A stretch of 64,000 nucleotides of DNA from Hyphomicrobiales bacterium. Lineage in GTDB: Bacteria > Pseudomonadota > Alphaproteobacteria > Rhizobiales > Aestuariivirgaceae. Numbering within the stretch: position 1 is the first letter of the stretch; each line of letters begins with the position of its first letter. This document shows positions 18,540 through 27,099 of the stretch, in pieces. The stretch lies in the NCBI GenBank assembly GCA_016710435.1, contig JADJVV010000001.1, forward strand, positions 1,386,501 through 1,450,500. The letters run 5' to 3'. Under the pieces are notes generated by a model. The model searched no databases, was not told where the DNA came from, and worked only from the letters and a program-made list of their open reading frames with translations. The translations under genes were made by a program, and so were the position numbers.

Positions 18540-20080
18540 GCCGTCACCGAGAGCGCTTCGGGAAGATGGTCGAGATACCACTGCTTCAACTCCGCAAGCA
18601 CGGGATGCGCGAGGTTCCTGGCAAGGGCGCGCGAGACGCGCGGCATGTGGCGGAGATAGCCATGCTTGCCGTCACGCTTCGACAGGCGCGCGAAGATGCC
18701 CAGAATTTTCGTCGCCCGCTGTGCGCCCAGAACGGCGTAGGCGGTGAGGAAGGCGCTGCGGTCGAAATCCGTCTCGGCACTGCGGAGCGACAGGTAATGC
18801 GCCACGGTCTTCTCGGCCAGCGCATCGGGAATATCGACGCGTGCATCCTGCGTCATGGACATGAGATCATAGGCGGCATGGCCCATCACCGCATCCTGCG
18901 TGTCGATGAGGCCGACGCGCTGCAGGCCCTTGCGCTCGGGAATCCACAACAGGTTGGGCGAATGGTAGTCACGCAACACCCACTGCGGCCGCGCCTGCAC
19001 CGTGTGCGGCACGAGCTTGCGCCAGACCCCGGCAAAGCTGGCGTTCACGCTGGCAGGGGGCGCGGCCCCATGGAGGTAGGCCCAGAACCACGACGGCAGC
19101 AGATCGGCCTCGATCAGCAGCGCATCGGCGTCATAGGGCGCGATGCGGTGGACGACACCTTCACCTGCAGGCACCTCCGTGGGCCAGGAAAAGCGGGCCA
19201 TGTCGGCGAGCACGTCGGCAGCCGCCAGCATGGGCTCCGTCATGTCCTCGCCAGCCAGCAGCATCTTGCCATAGACGCGCGATCCCAGATTTTCGATGAG
19301 CGCCAGACCGGGCTTCAGATCGGCCCGCAGGATGCGTGGCGCGCTGTAGCCCCGCGCCACCAGCAGCGTGTTCATGCCGACGACCGCGGGCAAACCTTCG
19401 GCAAGATGGGCAATGGCGCTGTAGGGCTTGCCATCCTTGACGGGCGGACCATCGGGCCGCATCGGCATGTCCATGAGGATGGGCTGTGAACCGTCTGCAA
19501 CGGTGAGCCACTCGTAGCGCCGCGCCGAAGCATCGCCTTCGAGGAAGTGCCGGGTGCAGGGTTGCGTTGAAAGGAGGAACTGTTCGATCTCCGCGTCACG
19601 CGCCAGCGCCTTCACCCACGCGCCTTCCGCTGCAAGCGTGACGTGGCGCTCCTCGCCGCTGCCGGAGAGGCTCACGCGCAGGATGTCCGCCGTCAGTCCC
19701 GGCGGCAGAAGCTCCGGCCATTCCACCAGCCCCACATGGCTTTGCAGGAGGTCGCCCAAGCCGAGTTCGGCGGCATCGCCCGTTGATTTCAGGCGGTAGA
19801 GATCGGCGTGGAAGGTGGGAAGCCGCGTCTCGTCGTAGGCTTGCACGAGCGTGAAGGTGGGGCTCGGAACATCGAAATCATCGCGCCCGTCCGCCAGCGC
19901 CCGGATGAAGGCGCGCGCGAAGGTGGATTTGCCGCTGCCGAGATCGCCCGTGAGCAGAACCACAAAACCGGGCCGCGCCCACAGCGACAGGCGCGCTGCA
20001 AGAGCTTCGGTCTCGGCGGGTGAGGTGGAACGGATGAGCATATGGGGTGCTGATGTTCTTGAATGAAGGTCTGCCATCAC
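18536..20080 (-). CDS. tsaE: TsaE-AmgK-like fusion: tRNA t6A ATPase plus sugar kinase domain
   Basis: Two proteins in one chain. The first ~160 residues are TsaE, the P-loop ATPase of tRNA threonylcarbamoyladenosine synthesis (LTGDLGSGKSTFARAF, VPSPTFTLVQAY, FHADLYRL). Residues ~175-514 are an aminoglycoside-phosphotransferase-fold kinase with VLRDYHSPNLLW (catalytic Asp and Asn) and GLIDTQDAVMG (metal site), like AmgK, which phosphorylates the anomeric carbon of MurNAc/GlcNAc. This fusion recurs in alphaproteobacteria. The start is uncertain: GTG 20080, ATG 20077 or ATG 20041; the last gives a typical TsaE N-terminus (MLIRSTSPAETEAL). Its ATGA overlap with the MurU-like gene links the two recycling steps. 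Confidence 0.9.
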   Translation of the reverse strand: MMADLHSRTSAPHMLIRSTSPAETEALAARLSLWARPGFVVLLTGDLGSGKSTFARAFIRALADGRDDFDVPSPTFTLVQAYDETRLPTFHADLYRLKSTGDAAELGLGDLLQSHVGLVEWPELLPPGLTADILRVSLSGSGEERHVTLAAEGAWVKALARDAEIEQFLLSTQPCTRHFLEGDASARRYEWLTVADGSQPILMDMPMRPDGPPVKDGKPYSAIAHLAEGLPAVVGMNTLLVARGYSAPRILRADLKPGLALIENLGSRVYGKMLLAGEDMTEPMLAAADVLADMARFSWPTEVPAGEGVVHRIAPYDADALLIEADLLPSWFWAYLHGAAPPASVNASFAGVWRKLVPHTVQARPQWVLRDYHSPNLLWIPERKGLQRVGLIDTQDAVMGHAAYDLMSMTQDARVDIPDALAEKTVAHYLSLRSAETDFDRSAFLTAYAVLGAQRATKILGIFARLSKRDGKHGYLRHMPRVSRALARNLAHPVLAELKQWYLDHLPEALSVTA

Positions 20081-20098
20081 CGATTGAGCGTCATCCCG

Positions 20099-22528
20099 CT
20101 ATGCTGCCCGTGCGGCGGATTTGCGTTGCGGGCCGTCAACGGGGAGGGAGCAGACGACGGTGGTTCCATGGTCGAGCTTCGATACCAGCGACACCCGTCC
20201 GCCATGCAGTTCCGTGAAGCTCTTCACCAGCGACAGGCCCAAGCCCGGCCCGCGGTGGCTGCCCGGCAGGGGCTTTGACTGGAAGCGCTCGAAGGCCTTG
20301 CCCTGGAATTCCGAATCCATGCCGCGGCCCGTGTCGGCGACCCAGATCTGCACCATGTCCTTGGCGCGCCGCGCCCCCATGGTGATCTTGGCGCCGGGCT
20401 GCGAAAAGCCGATGGCGTTGGAGAGAAGATGGCCCATGACCTGCTCCAGCCGCGCCGCATCGCCGCGGATCTCGGGCACATTGGCGGCGACCTCGATGGA
20501 GATCGTCTGGTTGCGCCGCTCCAGCGCGGGCATGACCCGTGTCGTGGCGTTTTCGAGCAGCGTCATCACGTCGATGGGCGCCACCTTCAGTTCCATGGCA
20601 CCCGCATCGATGGCGGACAGATCGATGATCGCATCGATGATGGTGGTGAGGTCGCCCGCCGAGCGGCGGATATCGAGCACGTATTCACGCTGCTTGACGG
20701 AGAGATCGCCGGCAATCCCGGCCTCGAGCGCTTCCGAGAAGCCGGAGATGGAGGTGAGCGGCGTGCGGATTTCGTAGGAGACGCTGGAGAGGAAGGTGGT
20801 CTTCAGGCGGTCGGCCGCTTCCAGGGCTTCCGTGCGGTCGCGCAACGCCTGTTCGGCGCGCACCGAATCCGTGACATCGGCGAAGGTCACGAGCGCGTGG
20901 CCATCGGGCAGCGGCACGGCGCGGAAGCCGAGGAACAGGTCGCCATGGCGGAAGCGCCCTTCCGCCAGCTTGCGTGATCCTTCGAGTCCCGTGATGCCGT
21001 AGCGGATGTCGGACCACGCGGCGCGCGCATCGGGTTCCAGTCCCGGCAGGCGGGAGAATTCATCGACGTGCGACTTCGCCGCCGCCGTCACCTGCCACAG
21101 GCGTTCGAAGGACGGATTGGCGAGCCTCAGGCAGCCATCGGTTCCGAACAGCGCCACGGCTTCGGCGAGATTGTCCAGTGTCTCGCGCTGCGTGTCGAAC
21201 AATTCGTTTACGCGGCTTTCGAGTTGATGTTCCTTGGTGAGGTTTTCGTAGAGATAGGTGACGCCACCGAAGGGATGCTGCTCGCAGATCACCATGAGCG
21301 AGCGGCCATCCGGCAGGTACCAGTAGTTCTCGCGCACATCGAGCGTGGTGTAGCTCGAGAGCTGCTTCGTCTTCCATTCCCGGTAGTTGGCCTGTTCCGG
21401 CAATTGCCGCGCGGCGCGCAGGCGATCGAGGATCTCGCCGTCGAGCGGTTGTCCCTCCAGCCATTTCACATCGTGGCCCCAGAGCTTCACGTAAGCCTGG
21501 TTGAAGAAGCGCAGGCGCTGGTCAGGCCCGAAGATGGCGATGGCGGTATTGAGCTTGTCGAGCGTCGAGGTGTGGGCGCGGATGTGCCGGTCCAGTTCCT
21601 TCTCGGCATTTTCCAGCGCCGTCACGTCGATGGCAAAGCCGGCGGTGCCGCCGTCGATGGGCATCTCGTGGATGTTGTAGGCGCGGCGGTTGCCCTGCTG
21701 CACTGCATGGATGCGGCCGAGGAGATGCCGCGCCGGATCAGCACGGCTGGCATCGAGATCGGTGGCCTTCATCAATCCGCCGGCCTGTTGTGCGCCTTCG
21801 AAGGTGCTGGCGTCCACGGCCGCGACATAGGCCTGGTTGGCCCAGGCCAATGCGCCGTCCTTGCCCTGGATCCACGCGGGGAAGGGCGCGGCGTCGAGGA
21901 TGGAGGAGAGACGCTCCACCTGCTTGCCGAGCTTGCTGGCATCGAAGGAAAGTTCCGTCATCTGCCGCCGGTCGCCGATGAGGGGGCGGATGCGGAGCGT
22001 GGCGAGGCCCCCGGCGGCGCGGCCATCCGCTTCCAGCAACTCGCCCTTGAGCGTCTTGATGCCGATGTTGAAGGCCTTGCCCGAACCGCGGAGCGAGGCC
22101 AGCGAGGCGGTGAGGCCCGCATGTGAATCACGCTCCAGCCAATCGGCGAAGGCGAGCACCTCGTTGCTCTGCGGCGGCACCTGCGCGGTGCCGCGCATGT
22201 TGTTGATGAGGCGCTCCGGCTTTGCGTCGGAGCCACGCCAGATCACAAGCACCTGCGGTTCCGAGAGCAGCGAAACCTCTGCTTCGTTCAGCAGCAATTC
22301 GAGATCAGCCACGCGGGCGCGCTCGGCTTGCAGCTTGCGGCGCAGGCGGACAACGGCAAGCGAGGCAAAGCCGGTGGCGAGCAGAAGTGCGGTCGCAGCC
22401 AGCGCCGTGGCGGTGAGGCTTTCGGCGCTGAGGGGAAGGTAGGATTCAGCGAGAGCCCCAGGGGCGCTGGCAAAAAGGGCAAGCATGGAGAGGCCCGCGC
22501 GCATGGCGCAGCCCTGAGTTCCCCACAT
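20099..22528 (-). CDS. divL: DivL-type PAS-domain pseudo-histidine kinase
   Basis: In Caulobacter, DivL controls CckA and hence CtrA, the cell-cycle master regulator. This 809-residue protein has a secretion- or membrane-type N-terminus, a second hydrophobic segment with a basic stop (LTATALAATALLLATGFASLAVVRLRRKL), several PAS domains, a dimerisation domain and a GHKL ATPase domain (ADTGRGMD, GPGLGLSLVKSF). The phospho-acceptor His of a normal kinase is replaced by Tyr in SSVSYEIRTPLTSI (codon 20774-20776), the DivL hallmark. ATG 22528 is chosen for a GAGGG just before it and for family length; the frame is open to 22642, and ATG 22504 is also possible. Confidence 0.9.
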   Translation of the reverse strand: MWGTQGCAMRAGLSMLALFASAPGALAESYLPLSAESLTATALAATALLLATGFASLAVVRLRRKLQAERARVADLELLLNEAEVSLLSEPQVLVIWRGSDAKPERLINNMRGTAQVPPQSNEVLAFADWLERDSHAGLTASLASLRGSGKAFNIGIKTLKGELLEADGRAAGGLATLRIRPLIGDRRQMTELSFDASKLGKQVERLSSILDAAPFPAWIQGKDGALAWANQAYVAAVDASTFEGAQQAGGLMKATDLDASRADPARHLLGRIHAVQQGNRRAYNIHEMPIDGGTAGFAIDVTALENAEKELDRHIRAHTSTLDKLNTAIAIFGPDQRLRFFNQAYVKLWGHDVKWLEGQPLDGEILDRLRAARQLPEQANYREWKTKQLSSYTTLDVRENYWYLPDGRSLMVICEQHPFGGVTYLYENLTKEHQLESRVNELFDTQRETLDNLAEAVALFGTDGCLRLANPSFERLWQVTAAAKSHVDEFSRLPGLEPDARAAWSDIRYGITGLEGSRKLAEGRFRHGDLFLGFRAVPLPDGHALVTFADVTDSVRAEQALRDRTEALEAADRLKTTFLSSVSYEIRTPLTSISGFSEALEAGIAGDLSVKQREYVLDIRRSAGDLTTIIDAIIDLSAIDAGAMELKVAPIDVMTLLENATTRVMPALERRNQTISIEVAANVPEIRGDAARLEQVMGHLLSNAIGFSQPGAKITMGARRAKDMVQIWVADTGRGMDSEFQGKAFERFQSKPLPGSHRGPGLGLSLVKSFTELHGGRVSLVSKLDHGTTVVCSLPVDGPQRKSAARAA

Positions 22529-22699
22529 GCCATCCCTCAGAGTCACGAATGCACCTCCGCCCGCCCCTACGAAACGCGAATCACCAACCAACATGGAATG
22601 ACCCGGTATAGACAGAAACACCCCGCGAGGTGAATCCACCACGGCAAGCCAATTTGTGCTGCTGTTCCAGTTTCTTCTGCGCCGTCCGCTTCTCGCGCC

Positions 22700-24250
22700 T
22701 CAGGCTTCAGGCAATCCGGCCTTGCGCAGCCCGTCGAGGAAATGCTGGCGCTGTGCGGGATCGGCATAAGGGTTGATGCCGGCAGCGGCGGCAATGGAGG
22801 CATGTGGCATGAGCTGGAGAAGCGCATTCAGCCGGGGACCAACAGCCGCAGAATCGCCCTGCCAGGCGCAGGCCGAGATATAATACATGTGATTGCAGGC
22901 ATTCTGGAAAGGCAGCGTGCGAATTTCGGCACGGGCACCCGCGTAGTCTTTCTTGTCGAACAGCACGCCCGCCCGCACCGCATGAAACCACTGCGGCGCA
23001 AAAGGGTCCTGCTGCAGGGCCGCATCAATCTCGCGCTCTGCCTCCTCCGTGTGCCCTCCGTAGCGGAGCCAGCCCGCGTAATCGCCCCGCACCTGGATGT
23101 TGGCGGGATTGAGCGACATGGCGCGCCGGAAATGGGGCCCCGCCTCGGACAACTGCCCGCTCCACAACAGGGCTGCCGCCCTGCCCCAATGGGCCGTGTC
23201 GTTGCGGTCGTCACATTGCAACGCTTGCGTGGCGGATTGCAGGCTTGCCTCACGATAGACGGGATTTGCCGTCATGGCATAGGCGCAGGACTGGGCAATG
23301 GCATACCATCCCAGCGCCAGGGCCGATTCAGGATCACGTTCCACCGCTTCCCTGAGGAAGGGCAGGGATTCGAACTCGCGGTGCTGGTTGCACAGTTCGC
23401 GGCCCTGCAGCAGGCAATCATAGGCGGACCAGTTGCCGGGTGGCTTCTGCCGCGCCTGACCTGCGCCATCCACCACAAGGCGTTCATCCAGCGCGGCGGC
23501 AATCGAGGTTACAACCTCATCCTGGATCGCGAAGATGCTGTCGCGTCCGCGGTCGAAGTTGTCGGCCCACAGGGTGATGCCGCTGTGCACGGCAAGAAGC
23601 CGCGCCGTGATGCGGATGCGGTTGCCGGCAAAGCGCAGGCTGCCATCGACGATGTAGCCGACGCCGAAGGCTTCCGCCGCCGTTTGCGGATCAGCCGCAA
23701 GGCCCATCAGTCCGTTGATCGCGTGCCGGCCCGTGACGGTGAGCGAGGAAAACCGTGCGAGCGCCGTGATGATGTCTTCCGTGATGCCGGCGCAGAGATA
23801 GTCCTGATCGGCACGGCCACCCAGATTGCGGAAAGGAAGCACCGCAAGCCGTGGCCGGCTGTGCCTGTCCGGCGCCGCCGTCATGGCGGAAGAGGCCGCC
23901 GCATCCGGCTGTTTTTCAAACAGATATCCGCGCCGCGGCAGGGTGCGGATCAGCACCTGTCCCTCCGCGCCCAGCGCCAGGCGAATGTCGCGGATGCATT
24001 GCGTGACGGAATCCTCCGTCACCATCACATCGTTCCACACCGCATCCAGCAACTCATCCTTGGGGACGACGCGGCCCGCATGGCGGACGAGATAACCGAG
24101 GAGCGCAAAGGATTTGGGGCGAAGCTCAACCGGAACCTGGCCGCGCCGCAGCACGCCCTTCGCCGTGTCCAGTGTGAAGCCCGCAAAGGAAAACGCACCG
24201 CCAGGGGCGGGCTGAACGACGGCGGCAGGAGGGTCGGTCGCTGCTTTCAC
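22700..24250 (-). CDS. winged-helix transcriptional regulator with TolB-like and TPR region
   Basis: A 516-residue one-component regulator of the CadC/HilA sort. Residues ~20-110 are an OmpR/PhoB winged helix (ELRPKSFALLGYLVRHAGRVV, VTEDSVTQCIRDIRLALG, TLPRRGYLF). Residues ~130-250 match the TolB-like or cyclase-associated segment (LAVLPFRNLGG, LCAGITEDIITALARF). The rest is tetratricopeptide-like helices. No phosphorylation domain or membrane span is evident, so the signal is unknown. It starts at GTG 24250, the first start after an in-frame stop, without a clear ribosome-binding site. An array of phased repeats overlaps its start and faces the divergent small gene at 24344. Confidence 0.85.
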   Translation of the reverse strand: MKAATDPPAAVVQPAPGGAFSFAGFTLDTAKGVLRRGQVPVELRPKSFALLGYLVRHAGRVVPKDELLDAVWNDVMVTEDSVTQCIRDIRLALGAEGQVLIRTLPRRGYLFEKQPDAAASSAMTAAPDRHSRPRLAVLPFRNLGGRADQDYLCAGITEDIITALARFSSLTVTGRHAINGLMGLAADPQTAAEAFGVGYIVDGSLRFAGNRIRITARLLAVHSGITLWADNFDRGRDSIFAIQDEVVTSIAAALDERLVVDGAGQARQKPPGNWSAYDCLLQGRELCNQHREFESLPFLREAVERDPESALALGWYAIAQSCAYAMTANPVYREASLQSATQALQCDDRNDTAHWGRAAALLWSGQLSEAGPHFRRAMSLNPANIQVRGDYAGWLRYGGHTEEAEREIDAALQQDPFAPQWFHAVRAGVLFDKKDYAGARAEIRTLPFQNACNHMYYISACAWQGDSAAVGPRLNALLQLMPHASIAAAAGINPYADPAQRQHFLDGLRKAGLPEA

Positions 24251-24285
24251 CGGGTTTCACCACAACTTCAGGCCGGTTTCAGGAC
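24244..24285. promoter_or_regulatory. four phased direct repeats, candidate binding site of the adjacent regulator
   Basis: TTCA(C/G) recurs at 24246, 24256, 24267 and 24278, a spacing of 10, 11 and 11 bases; two copies extend to GGTTTCA (24253 and 24275). Direct repeats once per helical turn are how PhoB/OmpR-type winged helices bind, and the gene next to it encodes such a domain. The first repeat overlaps the regulator's GTG start. Autoregulation and control of the small divergent gene are inferred. Confidence 0.45.
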
Positions 24286-24343
24286 TTGAACCCTGAACTC
24301 GCGCCACTGTGCCCCGGCAATCTGTTGCCAGGAGATAATCACA

Positions 24344-24610
24344 ATGCCCCACGCAATCCAAGCCCCGCAGACATTCATCGCCCGGCAGCTCCATCACGCT
24401 TTCGAGGAAGCAGTCGATGTCATCACCGGCTGGCGCGCGCGCCGCGTGGAGATGGCGGCCATCCGGCATCTGCGCCACTACGATCCGCATCTCGTCACCG
24501 ACATCGATCTCGACGCCGAAGCCCTGTGGCAACCCCGCCCCCACATCAGAAGCCTGCACACCGCCTTCGCGCGGGCAGCGGGCGTGCGGCAGGGTGCGGA
24601 CAAGGCGTGA
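24344..24610 (+). CDS. small basic protein, weak DUF1127-like motif
   Basis: An 88-residue protein with no signal peptide or membrane segment. The middle (WRARRVEMAAIRHLRHYDPHLVTDIDLD) resembles DUF1127 proteins, whose core is an Arg-rich helix followed by L-x-D-x-x-L-x-D-I-G. DUF1127 proteins in alphaproteobacteria have been linked to phosphate uptake and RNA turnover, but the likeness here is partial and the function is open. AGGAG at 24330-24334, ten bases before the ATG, and the following terminator support a real gene. It is divergent from the winged-helix regulator, which may control it. Confidence 0.65.
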   Translation: MPHAIQAPQTFIARQLHHAFEEAVDVITGWRARRVEMAAIRHLRHYDPHLVTDIDLDAEALWQPRPHIRSLHTAFARAAGVRQGADKA

Positions 24611-24614
24611 AGAC

Positions 24615-24650
24615 AAAAAAAGGGCGGCATTTCTGCCGCCCTTTGGGGAT
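24615..24650 (-). terminator. bidirectional terminator between the small gene and ahcY
   Basis: An 11-bp perfect stem (AAAGGGCGGCA at 24619-24629 with its complement at 24634-24644, loop TTTC). On the minus strand the hairpin runs into seven T, giving a strong terminator for ahcY. On the plus strand only CTTT follows, so the small gene is stopped less efficiently. Confidence 0.9.
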
Positions 24651-24656
24651 TTCGGA

Positions 24657-26060
24657 TCAGTAGCGGTACTGTTCGCCCTTGAACGGGCCTTCCGGCGTCA
24701 CACCGATATAGGCGGCCTGTTCGGGCTTGAGTTCGGTGAGCTTGACGCCGAGCTTGCCGAGATGGAGGCGGGCCACCTTCTCGTCCAGCTGCTTCGGCAG
24801 CACGTAGACTTCGTTCTTGTACTTGCCGGTGGCGCGGTTGGTGTAGAGTTCCATCTGCGCCAGCGTCTGGTTGGTGAAGGACGCCGACATGACGAAGCTC
24901 GGGTGGCCGGTGGCATTGCCGAGGTTGACGAGACGCCCCTCCGACAGCAGCACGATGCGGTTGCCCTTGGGGAACTTCACGAGGTCCACCTGCGGCTTGA
25001 TGTTCACCCACGGGAAGTTCTTCAGTTCCGCCACCTGGATCTCGTTGTCGAAGTGGCCGATGTTGCAGACGATGGCCATGTCCTTCATCTTCTTCATGTC
25101 ATCGATGGTGATGACATCCTTGTTGCCGGTGGCGGTGACATAGATGTCGGCGGTGCCGAGCGTATCCTCCAGCGTCTGCACGGCAAAGCCATCCATCGAG
25201 GCCTGCAGCGCGCAGATGGGATCGACTTCCGTGACGATGACGCGGGCACCCGCACCCCGCAGCGATGCCGCCGAACCCTTGCCCACGTCGCCATAGCCGC
25301 AAACCACGGCGATCTTGCCGGCCATCATCACGTCCGTGCCGCGGCGGATGGCATCGACGAGCGATTCCTTGCAGCCGTACTTGTTGTCGAACTTCGACTT
25401 GGTCACGCTGTCGTTGACGTTGATCGCCGGGAAGGGCAGCTCGCCCTTCTTCTGCATTTCGTAGAGGCGGTGCACACCCGTGGTCGTTTCCTCCGACACG
25501 CCGATGATGGCCTTGCGCTGCTTTTCAAACCAGCCCGGCTGGTTCTTGATGCGCTCCTTGATGGCGGCGAAGAGGCATTCCTCTTCCTCGGATTTCGGGT
25601 GCGCGATGAGGCTGGGGTTCTTCTCGGCCTTCTCGCCCAGCAGGATGTAGAGCGTGGCGTCGCCGCCATCGTCGAGGATCATGTTGGAGGGCTGGCCATC
25701 GGCCCAGTCGAAGATCTTGGCGGTGTATTCCCAGTAGTCGGCCAGCGTCTCGCCCTTGATGGCGAAGACCGGCGTGCCGCCCGCGGCAATCGCCGCCGCC
25801 GCATGGTCCTGCGTCGAGAAGATGTTGCACGAGGCCCAGCGCACGTCGGCCCCCAGCGCCTTCAGCGTCTCGATGAGCACGGCGGTCTGGATCGTCATGT
25901 GCAGCGAGCCCGAGATGCGCGCGCCCTTGAGCGGCTGCTCCTTGGCGTATTCGGCGCGGGTCGTCATGAGGCCCGGCATCTCGACCTCGGCCATCTCGAT
26001 TTCCTTGCGGCCCCAGTCCGCCAGCTTGATGTCGGCGACAACATAGTCGTGCTTGCTCAT
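24657..26060 (-). CDS. ahcY: adenosylhomocysteinase
   Basis: Hydrolyses S-adenosylhomocysteine to adenosine and homocysteine, keeping methylation reactions running. The 467-residue enzyme has the NAD-binding GYGDVGKGSAASLRGAGARV, the substrate site DSVTKSKFDNKYG, and the C-terminal KGEQYRY that reaches into the neighbouring subunit's NAD site. ATG 26060 is chosen over the longer frame (to 26099) because AGGAAGG precedes it and MSKHDYVVADIKLADWG is the usual N-terminus. A perfect AT-rich palindrome lies 63 bases upstream and a strong terminator follows the gene. Confidence 0.97.
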   Translation of the reverse strand: MSKHDYVVADIKLADWGRKEIEMAEVEMPGLMTTRAEYAKEQPLKGARISGSLHMTIQTAVLIETLKALGADVRWASCNIFSTQDHAAAAIAAGGTPVFAIKGETLADYWEYTAKIFDWADGQPSNMILDDGGDATLYILLGEKAEKNPSLIAHPKSEEEECLFAAIKERIKNQPGWFEKQRKAIIGVSEETTTGVHRLYEMQKKGELPFPAINVNDSVTKSKFDNKYGCKESLVDAIRRGTDVMMAGKIAVVCGYGDVGKGSAASLRGAGARVIVTEVDPICALQASMDGFAVQTLEDTLGTADIYVTATGNKDVITIDDMKKMKDMAIVCNIGHFDNEIQVAELKNFPWVNIKPQVDLVKFPKGNRIVLLSEGRLVNLGNATGHPSFVMSASFTNQTLAQMELYTNRATGKYKNEVYVLPKQLDEKVARLHLGKLGVKLTELKPEQAAYIGVTPEGPFKGEQYRY

Positions 26061-26123
26061 GATCGAAATCCTTCCTGAAAGTGGGCGGCGTTCTAGCAAC
26101 CCCGGCGACAGGCGGCAAGGGCT

Positions 26124-26143
26124 ATATAAAGATATCTTTATAT
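26124..26143. promoter_or_regulatory. perfect 20-bp palindrome upstream of ahcY, candidate operator
   Basis: Two half-sites of ATATAAAGAT in perfect inverted repeat, starkly AT-only in a GC-rich background, sit between the DMT-transporter stop and the ahcY start. ArsR-family SahR regulators that sense S-adenosylhomocysteine control ahcY in many proteobacteria through AT-rich palindromes of about this size, so an SahR-type operator is the leading inference. No sahR gene is in the window. No SAH-riboswitch core was recognised in the leader. Confidence 0.6.
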
Positions 26144-26150
26144 GGCTGTC

Positions 26151-27014
26151 TCACCGGGCGAAGCGGCGCGCCAGGAAGACACAGGCGATCACGGCGAGGG
26201 TGGTCACGAACATCATGGGCGTGACTGTTTCGCCCAGCAGGAAGGCCGCGAGAAGGAAGCCGAAGAAGGGCTGCAGCAACTGAAGCTGACCCACCGAAGC
26301 CGTGCCGCCCCTGGCCAATCCGTGGTACCAGAAGATGAACCCCACCAGCATGCTGAACACCGACACGTAAGCGAGGCCCAGCCAGGCTGGCGCGCGGACT
26401 GCGGTGAAATCGGCAGGCAGCGTTGCGAGCGCAACGGCCGCCATGACAGGCAGGGAAAGGAGCAGCGCCCAGGAGATGACCTGCCATCCCCCGAGATGGC
26501 CGGAAAGCCGTGCGCCCTCCGCATAACCCAGCCCGCAGACCAGGATCGCCGCGAGCATGAGGAGATCGCCCGCCAGCGAAAACTCCGCGCCCCTCCCCAA
26601 AGCAAAGGCGACAACGGCGGCACTGCCGAAGCATGAGAACAACCAGAACAGCGGCTTCGGCCGTTCACCGCCCCGCACCACGCCGAAGGCGGCCGTGGCA
26701 AGCGGAAGAAGTCCGATGAAGACAATCGAATGCGCAGCGGTGATGTGCTGCAACGCCATCGCCGTGAGCAGGGGAAAACCCACGACACCGCCCAAGGCCA
26801 CGATCGCCAGCGGCAGCAGCTCTTCGCGGCGCGGCCAGGTCTGACGCAAGATCAACAGCAATGCCGCAGCAAGCCCTGCCGCCAGAACGGCGCGCGCCGA
26901 GGTGAGAAAGAGCGGCGAAAGATCAGCGACGGCCACGCGCGTGGCCGGCAGCGAGGCGCTGAAGATGACGACGCCCGCAAGTCCGCTCAGCCAGCCTTCT
27001 CTCCGCGCCTGCAT
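26151..27014 (-). CDS. EamA/DMT-family membrane transporter
   Basis: A 287-residue protein made almost entirely of about ten hydrophobic segments in two repeats, the drug/metabolite transporter (EamA) plan: SGLAGVVIFSASLPATRVAV opens repeat one and FSLAGDLLMLAAILVCGLGYAEGARL opens repeat two. Substrates of this family range from amino acids and purines to drugs and cannot be told here. ATG 27014 is preferred over a TTG at 27032 because AAGGG lies 8 bases before it. It is upstream of ahcY on the same strand, but the palindrome suggests ahcY has its own promoter. Confidence 0.83.
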   Translation of the reverse strand: MQARREGWLSGLAGVVIFSASLPATRVAVADLSPLFLTSARAVLAAGLAAALLLILRQTWPRREELLPLAIVALGGVVGFPLLTAMALQHITAAHSIVFIGLLPLATAAFGVVRGGERPKPLFWLFSCFGSAAVVAFALGRGAEFSLAGDLLMLAAILVCGLGYAEGARLSGHLGGWQVISWALLLSLPVMAAVALATLPADFTAVRAPAWLGLAYVSVFSMLVGFIFWYHGLARGGTASVGQLQLLQPFFGFLLAAFLLGETVTPMMFVTTLAVIACVFLARRFAR

Positions 27015-27099
27015 GGATGCGCCCTTTCGCAAGGCTCACCTCTGTCATGCCCGTGACGGACCGGACAGGGCACAAGGCCATTCAAACGCTGGTGCCAAT

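Noticed and set aside
24417..26078. A 553-codon open frame on the plus strand
   Set aside because: Antisense to ahcY and running through its terminator; no motif, no ribosome-binding site.
26061..26123. SAH or SAM riboswitch before ahcY
   Set aside because: The 63-base leader lacks the conserved cores of these riboswitches; the palindrome explains the conserved-looking element better.
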